NCBI GenBank assembly: GCA_905206455.1
Contig: CAJLHL010000005.1
Span: 1-41,864 of the forward strand
Direction: 5' to 3'
Length of the DNA: 41,864 nt
DNA from: an uncultured Eubacteriales bacterium
GTDB lineage: Bacteria; Bacillota; Clostridia; Peptostreptococcales; Anaerovoracaceae
Shown: positions 17,264-25,156 of the stretch, one piece after another
Layout of the letters: each line of letters begins with the position of its first letter
How positions within the stretch are numbered: the stretch's first letter is position 1
Notes under the pieces: model-generated
What the model was told of the DNA's origin: nothing
What the model saw: only the letters and a program-made list of their open reading frames with translations
The model's database searches: none
Program-made: the position numbers and the translations under genes

Positions 17264-18709
17264 CTATACTCTCTCCTTTTCCACTTGCGCGCCATCCGCT
17301 GTCTCAGTCTGTAAAATTTCTGTTTCAGCGGCTGCGGAGACCGCAGATCCCTCTTCCCCTGCCGCACACTCCGGACGGATGTCCCGCAGACTTTCCGCCG
17401 CCTCCGCACAATCCGGCATCACCGGTTCGCTGCACGAATCATCATCGGCCGGTCCGCTGTTCTTCGCCGGCTCCGGGTCCTCTTCTGATTCCCGCATATC
17501 GGCTGCCGCCAAATCTCCAGAACCGCAGCGATCAGAGACTTTCTCCGGACTTTCTTTGCATTCTTGCGTTTTGTCCCCGGAATCCTCTCTTTTTCCGGAT
17601 TCGGCGTTCTTTTCCTCCGCAGTAGATACCCCTGCGTGCATAATCGCTCTGAGGCTGGAATGATCCGCCACAAAGACGCAGAGCAGTACAGCCGCCACCG
17701 CGGTCAGGACGACCGCCTCAAGAAATTCCCGCTTAACCACCATAATGGCCACCATCCCCATCACAGCGCTGATGCAGTACATGATGAGAACCGTTCTCCG
17801 CTGGCCGATGCCAGTATTCATAATCCGGTGGTGTACGTGCCCCTTATCGGCTTCCATAATCGGCGTTCCGTTCATCCAGCGGCGGATGATAGCAAAAGCC
17901 GTGTCAAAAATCGGCAGGCCCAGGGCCAGAAATGGCACGATGGTGACGATGAGCGTAGCCCCCTTCGTCGAACCCAGCACAGATATGGCCGCAATCATGA
18001 ATCCCAGATAGAGGGATCCGCTGTCGCCCATAAAGATCTTCGCCGGATGAAAATTAAAAGGCAGAAATCCCAGAGCTCCGCCGGTGACTGCGATCATCGC
18101 CAGCGCTACGCCATATTGACCGCTGAGAACCGCCGCATAGCTGATATAACCGGATGCGATGACAGCAACCCCCGCCGCCAGACCGTCCAGACCATCGATC
18201 AGATTTACCGTATTGGTGATTCCCACAATCCAGATCACCGTGATAATCAGGCTGATCACCAGAGGAAAATGGATATATTCCGGACCTCCGTCCATAAAAA
18301 TACCCAGAGGGTTTTTCACAAAGTCCACCCGGATCCCGCCCGCATATAACACGGCGGCGCACAGCATCTGCAGCAGGAATTTCAGTTTGGCGGGAATCCC
18401 TTTCAGATCATCCGCGACTCCCACCGCATAAATCAGAATTCCGCCGATGAGAATAGTTATCACCTTCGGATCGCTGTGACAGAAAATCGCCAGAGAAATT
18501 TCCGTTCCAGCGAAAATAGCCATTCCGCCGAAACGGGGCATCGCTTTCTTATGCATCCTTCGATTGTCTTTCGGAATATCCATCGCACCGATCTTTGGAG
18601 CGATACGGATCGCTGCAGGCGTCAGGATGCAGGATATGGCGAAGGCCACGGCTGCGGCCAGAAAAAACGGAAACGCCTGCTGAGTATAATCTATTATCAT
18701 TTCTTTCAT
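17264..18709 (-). CDS. Undecaprenyl-phosphate GlcNAc-1-phosphate transferase (WecA/TagO type) with long acidic tail
   Basis: Integral membrane enzyme of the MraY/WecA/TagO family that loads GlcNAc-1-P onto undecaprenyl phosphate. About eleven helices cover residues 12-350, with the Mg-binding DD pair (100-101, VADDLKG), the NLIDGLDGLAAG motif (about 169-180) and the nucleotide-side HVHHR motif (291-295). Family members end near residue 350-360; here about 130 further residues form a cytoplasmic, Glu/Asp/Ser/Ala-rich, probably disordered tail with scattered Cys. AGAGG precedes the ATG. It lies between the dCMP deaminase gene and wecB. Target polymer (teichoic acid or other) is not shown by the window. 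Confidence 0.93.
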   Translation of the reverse strand: MKEMIIDYTQQAFPFFLAAAVAFAISCILTPAAIRIAPKIGAMDIPKDNRRMHKKAMPRFGGMAIFAGTEISLAIFCHSDPKVITILIGGILIYAVGVADDLKGIPAKLKFLLQMLCAAVLYAGGIRVDFVKNPLGIFMDGGPEYIHFPLVISLIITVIWIVGITNTVNLIDGLDGLAAGVAVIASGYISYAAVLSGQYGVALAMIAVTGGALGFLPFNFHPAKIFMGDSGSLYLGFMIAAISVLGSTKGATLIVTIVPFLALGLPIFDTAFAIIRRWMNGTPIMEADKGHVHHRIMNTGIGQRRTVLIMYCISAVMGMVAIMVVKREFLEAVVLTAVAAVLLCVFVADHSSLRAIMHAGVSTAEEKNAESGKREDSGDKTQECKESPEKVSDRCGSGDLAAADMRESEEDPEPAKNSGPADDDSCSEPVMPDCAEAAESLRDIRPECAAGEEGSAVSAAAETEILQTETADGAQVEKERV

Positions 18710-18744
18710 TTTGTATTACCTCTAATCTGAAGAATAACCTTTCC

Positions 18745-19254
18745 TCACCTTTCTAAAACATGATCTGCAGACCTTTCCGGCGCTTTGGCAGAAGATTCCC
18801 CTAATTTTTCCACCCTTAAGCCTGCTTCCGCCAGCATCTGTTCCGCACCGGCATCCGGATATCCCTCTTTGATGACGATCCTTTTAATACCGGCATTGAT
18901 GATCATCTTCGCACACAGAATACAGGGCTGATTGGTGCAGTAAAGCGTAGCGTTGTCAATCGACACGCCAAGATATGCCGCCTGTACGATGGCATTCTGT
19001 TCGGCGTGGATTCCCCGGCAAAGCTCGTGACGTTCCCCGGAAGGCACATGCAGCGCCTCCCGCTGACAGCCTCTTACGCTGCAGTGTTCGATCCCGCTGG
19101 GCACGCCGTTATATCCCGTCGCCAGAATCCGATTGTCTTTTACGATAATCGCACCTACAGCGCGGCGAAGACAAGTCGAGCGCTTTCGCGCCACTTCAGC
19201 CATCTCCATAAAATACTCGTCCCAACCGGGTCTTTCTGTGATTCTGTCAGACAT
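18745..19254 (-). CDS. dCMP deaminase (ComEB-like, zinc cytidine/deoxycytidylate deaminase fold)
   Basis: Predicted to deaminate dCMP to dUMP, a dTMP precursor. The zinc site is visible as HAEQNAI (H83, E85) and PCILCAK (C111, C114); a second Cys/His-rich segment around residues 58-80 (EHCSVRGCQREALH) matches the extra zinc site of this subfamily. 169 residues, as for ComEB of Bacillus. The ATG at 19254 has GAGGAG 6 bases upstream; a TTG six codons earlier is less likely. It starts 23 bp after the truA stop and precedes the TagO-like gene, so it belongs to the same transcript. Confidence 0.92.
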   Translation of the reverse strand: MSDRITERPGWDEYFMEMAEVARKRSTCLRRAVGAIIVKDNRILATGYNGVPSGIEHCSVRGCQREALHVPSGERHELCRGIHAEQNAIVQAAYLGVSIDNATLYCTNQPCILCAKMIINAGIKRIVIKEGYPDAGAEQMLAEAGLRVEKLGESSAKAPERSADHVLER

Positions 19255-19277
19255 ATCATTCTCCTCATTCAAACTGT

Positions 19278-20078
19278 CTAATAAAACACTTCCGCCATAT
19301 AGAGTCCCTGAGGAGGCGCGGTATGCCCCGCCCGCTCCCGGTCGCGAGACGCGATGATCTCCGGCAGAAGATCCGCGGGAATTTTTCCGGTTCCCACATC
19401 CACCAGCGTTCCCGCTATAATTCTTACCATATTATATAAAAAACCGTCTCCGCTCACGGCAATTTCAATTTCAAAGTTTTTTTGCTCTGCAGACGGAGCA
19501 GATCCGTCTGAAGCCGGCCGAACAGACAGAGATGTCTCAAAAATCGTCCGCACAGTGCCGCCTTTCAGATTGCTCCCCGCCGCCATAAAACCGCGGAAAT
19601 CATGAGTCCCTTCAAATGCTTTTAATGCCGACGCCATAGCGTCCGTATCCAGCGGCTGCCTGACATGATACCGATAGTTTCTCAGAAAAACGGACATCTG
19701 CTCTCCGCAGAAAATCCGATAAATATAACGCTTTCCTGCCGCGCTGAACCGGGCGTGAAAACCTTCTTCGACCTCCCGGACCGACGTAATTCTCACATCT
19801 CCTCCCTTTAACCGGCTTTCTGCCAGCATATCGTTGGCAGCGCGCATAAGCCTGTCCACCGGGATACCGAACTCCGCAGAAAAAGTTGCGCACTGTCCCA
19901 GCGCATGCACGCCGGCGTCTGTTCTCCCGGTACCGTCGATGGAAATCGCATTCCCGCACAGTACAGACAGAACGCGTTCCAATTCCCCCTGCACCGTCCT
20001 ACGTCCCGGCTGGCGCTGCCATCCCGAAAAACAGGTACCGTCATATTCGATTGTGAGAAGCAGATGTTTTTTCTCCAT
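19278..20078 (-). CDS. truA: tRNA pseudouridine synthase A
   Basis: Isomerises uridines 38-40 in the anticodon stem-loop. The conserved catalytic aspartate is D54 in GTGRTDAGVHALGQ; the N-terminal TIEYDGTCFSGWQRQP and the C-terminal NMVRIIAGTLVDVGTG segments are family signatures. An Ala/Ser-rich insertion (about residues 188-200) breaks the usual spacing. The chosen ATG at 20078 has AAGGAAA just upstream; an ATG six codons earlier is possible. 266 residues, slightly long. It heads the minus-strand operon truA, dCMP deaminase, TagO-like, wecB, luxR. Confidence 0.96.
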   Translation of the reverse strand: MEKKHLLLTIEYDGTCFSGWQRQPGRRTVQGELERVLSVLCGNAISIDGTGRTDAGVHALGQCATFSAEFGIPVDRLMRAANDMLAESRLKGGDVRITSVREVEEGFHARFSAAGKRYIYRIFCGEQMSVFLRNYRYHVRQPLDTDAMASALKAFEGTHDFRGFMAAGSNLKGGTVRTIFETSLSVRPASDGSAPSAEQKNFEIEIAVSGDGFLYNMVRIIAGTLVDVGTGKIPADLLPEIIASRDRERAGHTAPPQGLYMAEVFY

Positions 20079-20269
20079 AATTTCCTTACCGTTCATGTAT
20101 CCGCGCAGCTCTTACAAAACAGAATTTTACATTTTGATCCGCATCATACGAATAGTATATTCATGGTCTATTGTAACATGCGTAAGGCGCATCTGTATGC
20201 CCTTTTTCACTTTTTCACATACTCGTCACGGAAAAACAGTAAATTTTTTCCTTTTTTCACTCCGATATA
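20079..20269. other. Divergent intergenic region, truA side
   Basis: AT-rich spacer between the divergent truA (minus) and the prepilin-peptidase-like gene (plus). A short hairpin ATGCG/CGCAT lies near 20175-20190. Minus-strand -10-like hexamers (TACAAT, TATGAT) occur, but no -35 partner is convincing, so the truA promoter is not assigned. Confidence 0.3.
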
Positions 20270-20298
20270 TTGACTGGAAATTTTTTACATGGTATGAT
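20270..20298 (+). promoter_or_regulatory. SigA promoter of the prepilin-peptidase-like gene
   Basis: TTGACT (20270-20275), exactly 17 bp, TATGAT (20293-20298). Transcription would start near 20305, with an 80-nt leader before the GGGGAGG ribosome site of the gene at 20386. Confidence 0.75.
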
Positions 20299-20385
20299 TC
20301 ATTCATAACTGGAAATTTATGTAATTTTATTCTGTGATTCGGTGAGATATCCGATGTAAATACAGACAAATTTCGGGGAGGAAAA

Positions 20386-21204
20386 ATGATCGATCTGCTG
20401 AAAATACAAACTGCAGTCTGGGCTCTAACGGCCGGAACCGCCGCCGGTCTGTATTCGGTCCGGCTTTACCGGAAAATGCCCGCATGCTGGGTCTGCGACG
20501 ACGGCGAGGATCTGAGAACAGAACACATACCGTCCATGCGGATTTATCTGAACAGAAAAGAAACTGCAGCGGTTCCTATCTGTATCGCCGCAGTTTATCT
20601 GATCCTTCTGAAAGGTCAGGGAAGCTTTTTCTGCACGCCGGCAGCGGCGGCGGGTTGCATTCTGTCTCTGACGGCGCTGTCAGCCGCAGCGCAGGCCGAC
20701 AGCACTTATCTGATTCTCCCTGATCAGCCGACATTGTTTATACTGACCGCAGGGCTTCTCAGGGGATTGTCCTGCGACCTTGCCGCGCTCCTGCCGCAGA
20801 AACCATATTCTCTGATTTTCTTCGATGCCGACGCGGGCCGCGTCTCAGACGCCCCGAACATTACCGACCAAGCATTCCTGCAGCCTTCTATCCCTATCCT
20901 GCCCTGCGCTGCAGATGCCGCCGCAGGAGCTCTTATCGGCTTTCTGATTATGATGATCTGCGCATCATTATCTCTTCTCATCAGCGACAGACAGGGCATA
21001 GGAATGGGGGACGTAAAACTGATCGGAGCCTGCGGCTCTCTGGTGGGGCAAGACAGGCTTCTGATTCTTCTCCTGTTCTCATCTTTCGGTGTCGCCATCT
21101 CATCTCTGAAAGATATCATGAACAGACAGTGTGTCTCCGATATTCAGAAACCCGCCGGTTTATGGATTTTTGCATCAGCAGCGCTTTGTCTTCTTCTCGA
21201 GTAA
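20386..21204 (+). CDS. Prepilin-peptidase-like (A24/TadV-type) membrane protein
   Basis: Polytopic membrane protein of 272 residues. The second catalytic motif of aspartyl prepilin peptidases, GxGDxK, is visible as GIGMGDVKLIGA (about residues 204-215), and the first aspartate probably sits in AQADSTYLILPDQ (about 101-113), where the family has D followed by an IPD/LPD turn. A CWVC pair near residues 34-37 may be what remains of the N-terminal zinc/methylase region. If active it would trim type IV pilin or competence pseudopilin leaders. No pilin, ATPase or com genes lie nearby, so it is an orphan. GGGGAGG precedes the ATG. Confidence 0.72.
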   Translation: MIDLLKIQTAVWALTAGTAAGLYSVRLYRKMPACWVCDDGEDLRTEHIPSMRIYLNRKETAAVPICIAAVYLILLKGQGSFFCTPAAAAGCILSLTALSAAAQADSTYLILPDQPTLFILTAGLLRGLSCDLAALLPQKPYSLIFFDADAGRVSDAPNITDQAFLQPSIPILPCAADAAAGALIGFLIMMICASLSLLISDRQGIGMGDVKLIGACGSLVGQDRLLILLLFSSFGVAISSLKDIMNRQCVSDIQKPAGLWIFASAALCLLLE

Positions 21205-21257
21205 GAGAAATTTACATCCGCGATTTCTGGAATATACTTCAAAATAGAAGCTGCGTA

Positions 21258-21286
21258 TTTCAAATACACGAAAATTGGAGTACAAT
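21258..21286 (+). promoter_or_regulatory. Possible promoter before the unknown gene at 21318
   Basis: TTTCAA (21258-21263), 17 bp, TACAAT (21281-21286), located 31 bp before the start codon. The -10 is good, the -35 weak. Confidence 0.35.
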
Positions 21287-21317
21287 TTCAGAAGAACTTA
21301 TTCACAAAGGAGCCCCT

Positions 21318-22271
21318 ATGACAAAAAATCTTATCGCGGAAAAACTGTACCCCTGGAAACGCTGTATTCCTGTAGACGAACGTTCTGACTGGGAACTTCT
21401 GACTTATAATCCCGACGACTTCTTCGGCACATCCATGCTGTTTCGCCATCGGAAGAATTCCTCCTACGCTTTGGGAGTAGTCGCCGAGACCAGCGGCGGA
21501 GACCGATTCTATACTGTCCCGGTTCTGTCTGATATCTTTTTTGCGGTGCGGCAGACGGAGGACATTTGGGTCATTCTGGTTTTTGACGGTTCGGAAGAGC
21601 ATATGATGCGAATCCGCTTTTCTCCGGGAAAAGAGCCCGCCGTCCTGACTGCGGAACCGTTATCCAGTGAAGTAAACCGCTGTATCGTCAATCGAAGAGG
21701 ACATATCCTGATCGGCTACGACAACAGTGGTTTTTTCAGTGATACACAAAATATCGAGGATTTTTCTCCGATTGCAGATATTTCCATCAGCCATGCCTTC
21801 GCAGGGGAAAACGGTATCGTGCTGCCCCTGATGGAATGGTATGATTCTGACGCAAAGCTGATTCATATGTTTACCGACAATATCAATACCACGGTGACGG
21901 AACTCACCATCGACGCGGAGGACAGGGCCCTGATCGCGTTAGATCTCTCGGATGCCCTCGTACGCCTGGAACCTGGAAGGATCTGCTTCGAGGAACAAGA
22001 CTGCCTCCACGGAAAGATGATCGAGGGAATCACTGAGGCAAAAGACCACAGCGGATATCTCCTGTCCTTTGCGGCTGACGAACATGATGTTCTGCAGCTG
22101 CCCTGGACGGAACCCTTTCCACAGACCGTTTGGCTGAATCCCAGCGGTGATCCCGCAGTCTGCAGAACTTTCAGTGAAACCGGCGCGGAGTTGCCGATGG
22201 ACAGTTACTCCTGCCGGGCGAATACGATTCTCATCGAAGACGAAGGGTGGATTTTTCGCCTGATGCTATAG
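21318..22271 (+). CDS. Unknown soluble protein at the head of the thiamine cluster
   Basis: I do not recognise this family. The product is 317 residues, acidic, with no membrane segment or signal peptide, and a sequence rhythm of short beta-strand-like hydrophobic stretches separated by polar turns that would suit a beta-propeller or beta-sandwich fold. Two CxN/Cys positions (CIVNRRG, CFEEQDC) are not arranged like a metal site. The ATG at 21318 follows AAAGGAG by 7 bases; the same frame is open 63 codons further upstream, overlapping the previous gene, but without a ribosome site. It is 152 bp upstream of the CytX-like gene on the same strand. Confidence 0.8.
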   Translation: MTKNLIAEKLYPWKRCIPVDERSDWELLTYNPDDFFGTSMLFRHRKNSSYALGVVAETSGGDRFYTVPVLSDIFFAVRQTEDIWVILVFDGSEEHMMRIRFSPGKEPAVLTAEPLSSEVNRCIVNRRGHILIGYDNSGFFSDTQNIEDFSPIADISISHAFAGENGIVLPLMEWYDSDAKLIHMFTDNINTTVTELTIDAEDRALIALDLSDALVRLEPGRICFEEQDCLHGKMIEGITEAKDHSGYLLSFAADEHDVLQLPWTEPFPQTVWLNPSGDPAVCRTFSETGAELPMDSYSCRANTILIEDEGWIFRLML

Positions 22272-22351
22272 ATTTTCCCGTTATTTTCCTCATTTCAGAA
22301 ATTTCAGTGATGAAATCCTCCTCTGCAAAATATGAATTAATATACGCAAAC

Positions 22352-22388
22352 TGCGGACAAGACATGTGCCGTTTCTCAGAAGTCCGCA
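22352..22388 (+). repeat. Inverted repeat in the leader of the CytX-like gene
   Basis: TGCGGAC (22352-22358) and GTCCGCA (22382-22388) form perfect 7-bp arms 36-66 bases before the TTG start. The spacer (22272-22423) also repeats CGCAAA/TGCAAA words. It does not contain the CUGAGA...ACC or GAUCUGG elements of a TPP riboswitch, so any regulatory role is unknown. Confidence 0.3.
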
Positions 22389-22423
22389 AAGGCGCAAATC
22401 ATATCTGCAAAGGAGAAGATCCA

Positions 22424-23938
22424 TTGAACAAAAAATATTCATCCCCGACCGGCGCCGCGCTGATATGGCTCGGCGCGTCGCTTTCTGTTTCCGGTATTTT
22501 CAGCGGCGCATCCATCTCAGTTCTCAGCACATTAAAAGGAACTGCGGCGATTCTCATCGGCAATCTGACCGGCTGCGGCCTCCTGTTTCTGACAGCCCGG
22601 ATCGCTTCCTCGCTGAAAAACAGCTCTCTTTCCTCACAGGTTCCTCCATCCCGCTCCGGTAGAATACAAAAGCCGGGAGTGCTACTTTTTTTCCTTTTTA
22701 CATCGCTATTTTTCATCGTCCGGGGAGCTCTGACGCTGCGAACCGCAAGTCTGTGTGCCGCGATGGCTTTCGGCCCCACCGCACCGGGGACGCTGCTGAC
22801 AGATAAAATCATGCTGACGCCTGCCTCCTATCTCTTCCTCGCAGTCATTCTCCTCCTGATCCTGCTGCGATTTTCTTTTCCGTCCGAGAAAACGGGGATT
22901 TTCCGCAATATTTTCATTGCACTGACCGCGGGAATCACCCTTCTCCTGTGCGGAATCCTTCTGTTCTGCGCAGGCAGATTTTCCGCTCCGGAATTCCCGG
23001 CTGCCGCCGAATTCTCCGGTTTCCGCCTCTCTTTCGGTGAAGCCGCTGAACTCTCCTCCGCCGCTGCGCTGTCATGGATTCCCGTATTCTTTCTGTTCTC
23101 CCTGCACAATCAGAGTTCTGTAGCGGCAGATGGCGTCGGGGCCGGCATACACTTTACCGGCGGATGTTCCCTTCAGATCGTCAGCTTTCTCTTCGTCCGC
23201 CATGCGAGGATCCCGGGACTGGAAGAAGCCCTCGGCCTGCCCGCGGTAAAGCTGTTTGGAATTCTGTTCATCCTGTTGTCCGCAGTGATATCGGTTTGTC
23301 TCTTTCTCTTTTCCGCAGGGAAAAGTTCTGCTACAATCTATTGCAGCAGGATAAATGAAAAGATGGCAGTCCTCATCTCACTGTCCGCCGCCGTGCTGAC
23401 AGCTGTCTTCTTTCCCACTGGCCACCTGGAAAACGCCGTACGATTCCTCTCCGCGTTTTTCGTACCCTTCCTGGGGGTTCTCACCGCCGGCTGCCTCGGA
23501 AGATATTGCCTTCAGCGCATCTCTGGCAATTCCGGCAGACCCTCTGCGGACTCATCTTATCTTTTAAAGAGAGACATTCTCGGGATATTTCTCTGTCTGG
23601 CGGGATTTCTGATCCTGCGCCATATCGAGCATCAGAGTACGCTGGTGGGACTGACACTTCCGTTCTTTCTCATTTTCACCCTGTTTTGTACGGCGGTCCA
23701 AACCGTTTTCGATTACCGGCAGGCAGACGGAAACAATCTGAAAGAAGCAGTACAGACATATCTGAAACACAGAAAAGCAGGAGAAAAGAAATATCATGAA
23801 AATCGATCCGAAAAACATCCGGCTCTATGCTGTCACGGACAGGAGCGGGCTGAAAAACAGAACGCTGCCCCAAGCTGTGGAAGAGGCGATCCTGGGAGGA
23901 GCCACCATGGTTCAGCTGCGGGAGAAGACACTGACTGA
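22424..23938 (+). CDS. CytX-like NCS1-family transporter (predicted hydroxymethylpyrimidine uptake)
   Basis: Twelve or so membrane helices. The N-terminal region (GAALIWLGASLSVSGIFSG, then KGTAAILIGNLTGCGLLFLT) follows the pattern of CytX, the NCS1 permease proposed to import the thiamine precursor HMP; similarity fades further on, so this is a divergent member. Gene context, directly before thiE and thiD, supports HMP salvage. Start chosen at TTG 22424 with AGGAG 8 bases upstream; no in-frame ATG has a ribosome site. The frame runs 143 bp into thiE, and its last 47 residues are out-of-frame thiE sequence; a single-base shift near 23780 would instead end the gene at an ATGA overlap with thiE. 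Confidence 0.65.
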   Translation: MNKKYSSPTGAALIWLGASLSVSGIFSGASISVLSTLKGTAAILIGNLTGCGLLFLTARIASSLKNSSLSSQVPPSRSGRIQKPGVLLFFLFTSLFFIVRGALTLRTASLCAAMAFGPTAPGTLLTDKIMLTPASYLFLAVILLLILLRFSFPSEKTGIFRNIFIALTAGITLLLCGILLFCAGRFSAPEFPAAAEFSGFRLSFGEAAELSSAAALSWIPVFFLFSLHNQSSVAADGVGAGIHFTGGCSLQIVSFLFVRHARIPGLEEALGLPAVKLFGILFILLSAVISVCLFLFSAGKSSATIYCSRINEKMAVLISLSAAVLTAVFFPTGHLENAVRFLSAFFVPFLGVLTAGCLGRYCLQRISGNSGRPSADSSYLLKRDILGIFLCLAGFLILRHIEHQSTLVGLTLPFFLIFTLFCTAVQTVFDYRQADGNNLKEAVQTYLKHRKAGEKKYHENRSEKHPALCCHGQERAEKQNAAPSCGRGDPGRSHHGSAAGEDTD

Positions 23939-25109
23939 CAGCCAACTGCTGCGTTCGGCGCAGGAACTCAAAGATATCACCGACCGCCACGGCATACCGC
24001 TGATCATCAACGACCGGCCGGATATCGCTTTGAAGTGCGGCGCAGACGGCGTACATATAGGACAGGGAGACGGCTCAGTACAGGAGGTCCGGCGTATGCT
24101 CGGCCCCGATAAGATAATCGGTATCTCCGCTCATAATCCGGAAGAAGCCGCGGCAGCGGAGGCGTCCGGAGCGGATTATCTCGGTATCGGCGCAGTATTT
24201 TCGACGTCTACAAAAAAAGATACCGTATCCATATCCTCCGATGAACTTCGCCGGATCTGCAGTTCGGTCTCGATTCCGACGGTCGCCATCGGAGGTATTA
24301 CCGACGGAAATATCCCTCTCCTCAGAAATACGGGAATCGACGGCGTCGCTGTCGTCTCCGCCATTTTCTCTGCGGAAGACCCCCGGTCCGCGGCAAAAAA
24401 ACTCTCAGAATCCCTCTGCTCTGCGGATATCGGGATCTCCTTTCCGGACGCCTTCCGCAGACTTACCGTCAAAGGGGCGATCTTTGACGTGGACGGTACA
24501 ATTCTGGATTCTATGCCGATGTGGTGCAGTGTCGGTTCCCGGTTTCTGCAGAAAAACGGCATCACTCCGCCGGAAAATATCGACAGTCAGATGATAACCC
24601 GTACGCTGGAGGAAAGCGCCGCCATCTTCCATGAAACTTACGGTATTTCGGGTACGGTTCCCGAAATCGTAGGCAGGATCATCGATATGGTGCGAGACGA
24701 TTACAGCCATCATCTGCAGTGCAAACCCGGTGTCCGGAAAGTCATCCGGGAGCTTTACGGCAAAGGCATTCCTCTTTACATCGCCACCGCCACCGACCGG
24801 GATATGATCGCCGCGGCGATGGAACGCCTCGGTCTGACGGATTATTTTCAGGGCATTATCACCTGCGGCGAACTTGGGATGCCGAAAACACAGCCTGACA
24901 TCTATCTTTACGCGGCTGAAAAGCTCGGAACCCGACCGGAGGAAACGCTGGTCTTTGAAGACGTGGCTCACGCGGTACGCTCCGCATTCTCCGCCGGTTT
25001 TCCTACCATATCCGTCTACGATAAACAGTCCGAATCTGAAAGAGAGGAAATGAGAGCCCTGTCGGTTCTCTATCTGAATTCCTACAGCGAATGGCCGGGA
25101 ATCCGGTAA
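23796..25109 (+). CDS. thiE: Thiamine-phosphate synthase fused to a HAD phosphatase
   Basis: Residues 1-210 are ThiE, which joins HMP-PP and thiazole phosphate into thiamine phosphate: RLYAVTDRSG, MVQLREK, INDRPDIALKCGADGVHIGQ, GISAHNPEEA, DYLGIGAVFSTSTK and VAIGGI are all canonical. Residues 225-437 are a HAD-superfamily hydrolase with DVDGT (231-235, D231 nucleophile), the ATATD motif II, K364 and the motif IV pair in VFEDVAHAV. The cap domain resembles beta-phosphoglucomutase/phosphatase relatives. An obvious hypothesis is that the fused phosphatase removes phosphate from thiamine phosphate or from HMP-P. The ATG at 23796 has AGGAG about 11 bases upstream and lies inside the CytX-like frame. 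Confidence 0.95.
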   Translation: MKIDPKNIRLYAVTDRSGLKNRTLPQAVEEAILGGATMVQLREKTLTDSQLLRSAQELKDITDRHGIPLIINDRPDIALKCGADGVHIGQGDGSVQEVRRMLGPDKIIGISAHNPEEAAAAEASGADYLGIGAVFSTSTKKDTVSISSDELRRICSSVSIPTVAIGGITDGNIPLLRNTGIDGVAVVSAIFSAEDPRSAAKKLSESLCSADIGISFPDAFRRLTVKGAIFDVDGTILDSMPMWCSVGSRFLQKNGITPPENIDSQMITRTLEESAAIFHETYGISGTVPEIVGRIIDMVRDDYSHHLQCKPGVRKVIRELYGKGIPLYIATATDRDMIAAAMERLGLTDYFQGIITCGELGMPKTQPDIYLYAAEKLGTRPEETLVFEDVAHAVRSAFSAGFPTISVYDKQSESEREEMRALSVLYLNSYSEWPGIR

Positions 25110-25156
25110 CGGATTTCCCTGATTCGAAACAGCCGAAGGAGAAAGGAAAGAAAAAA

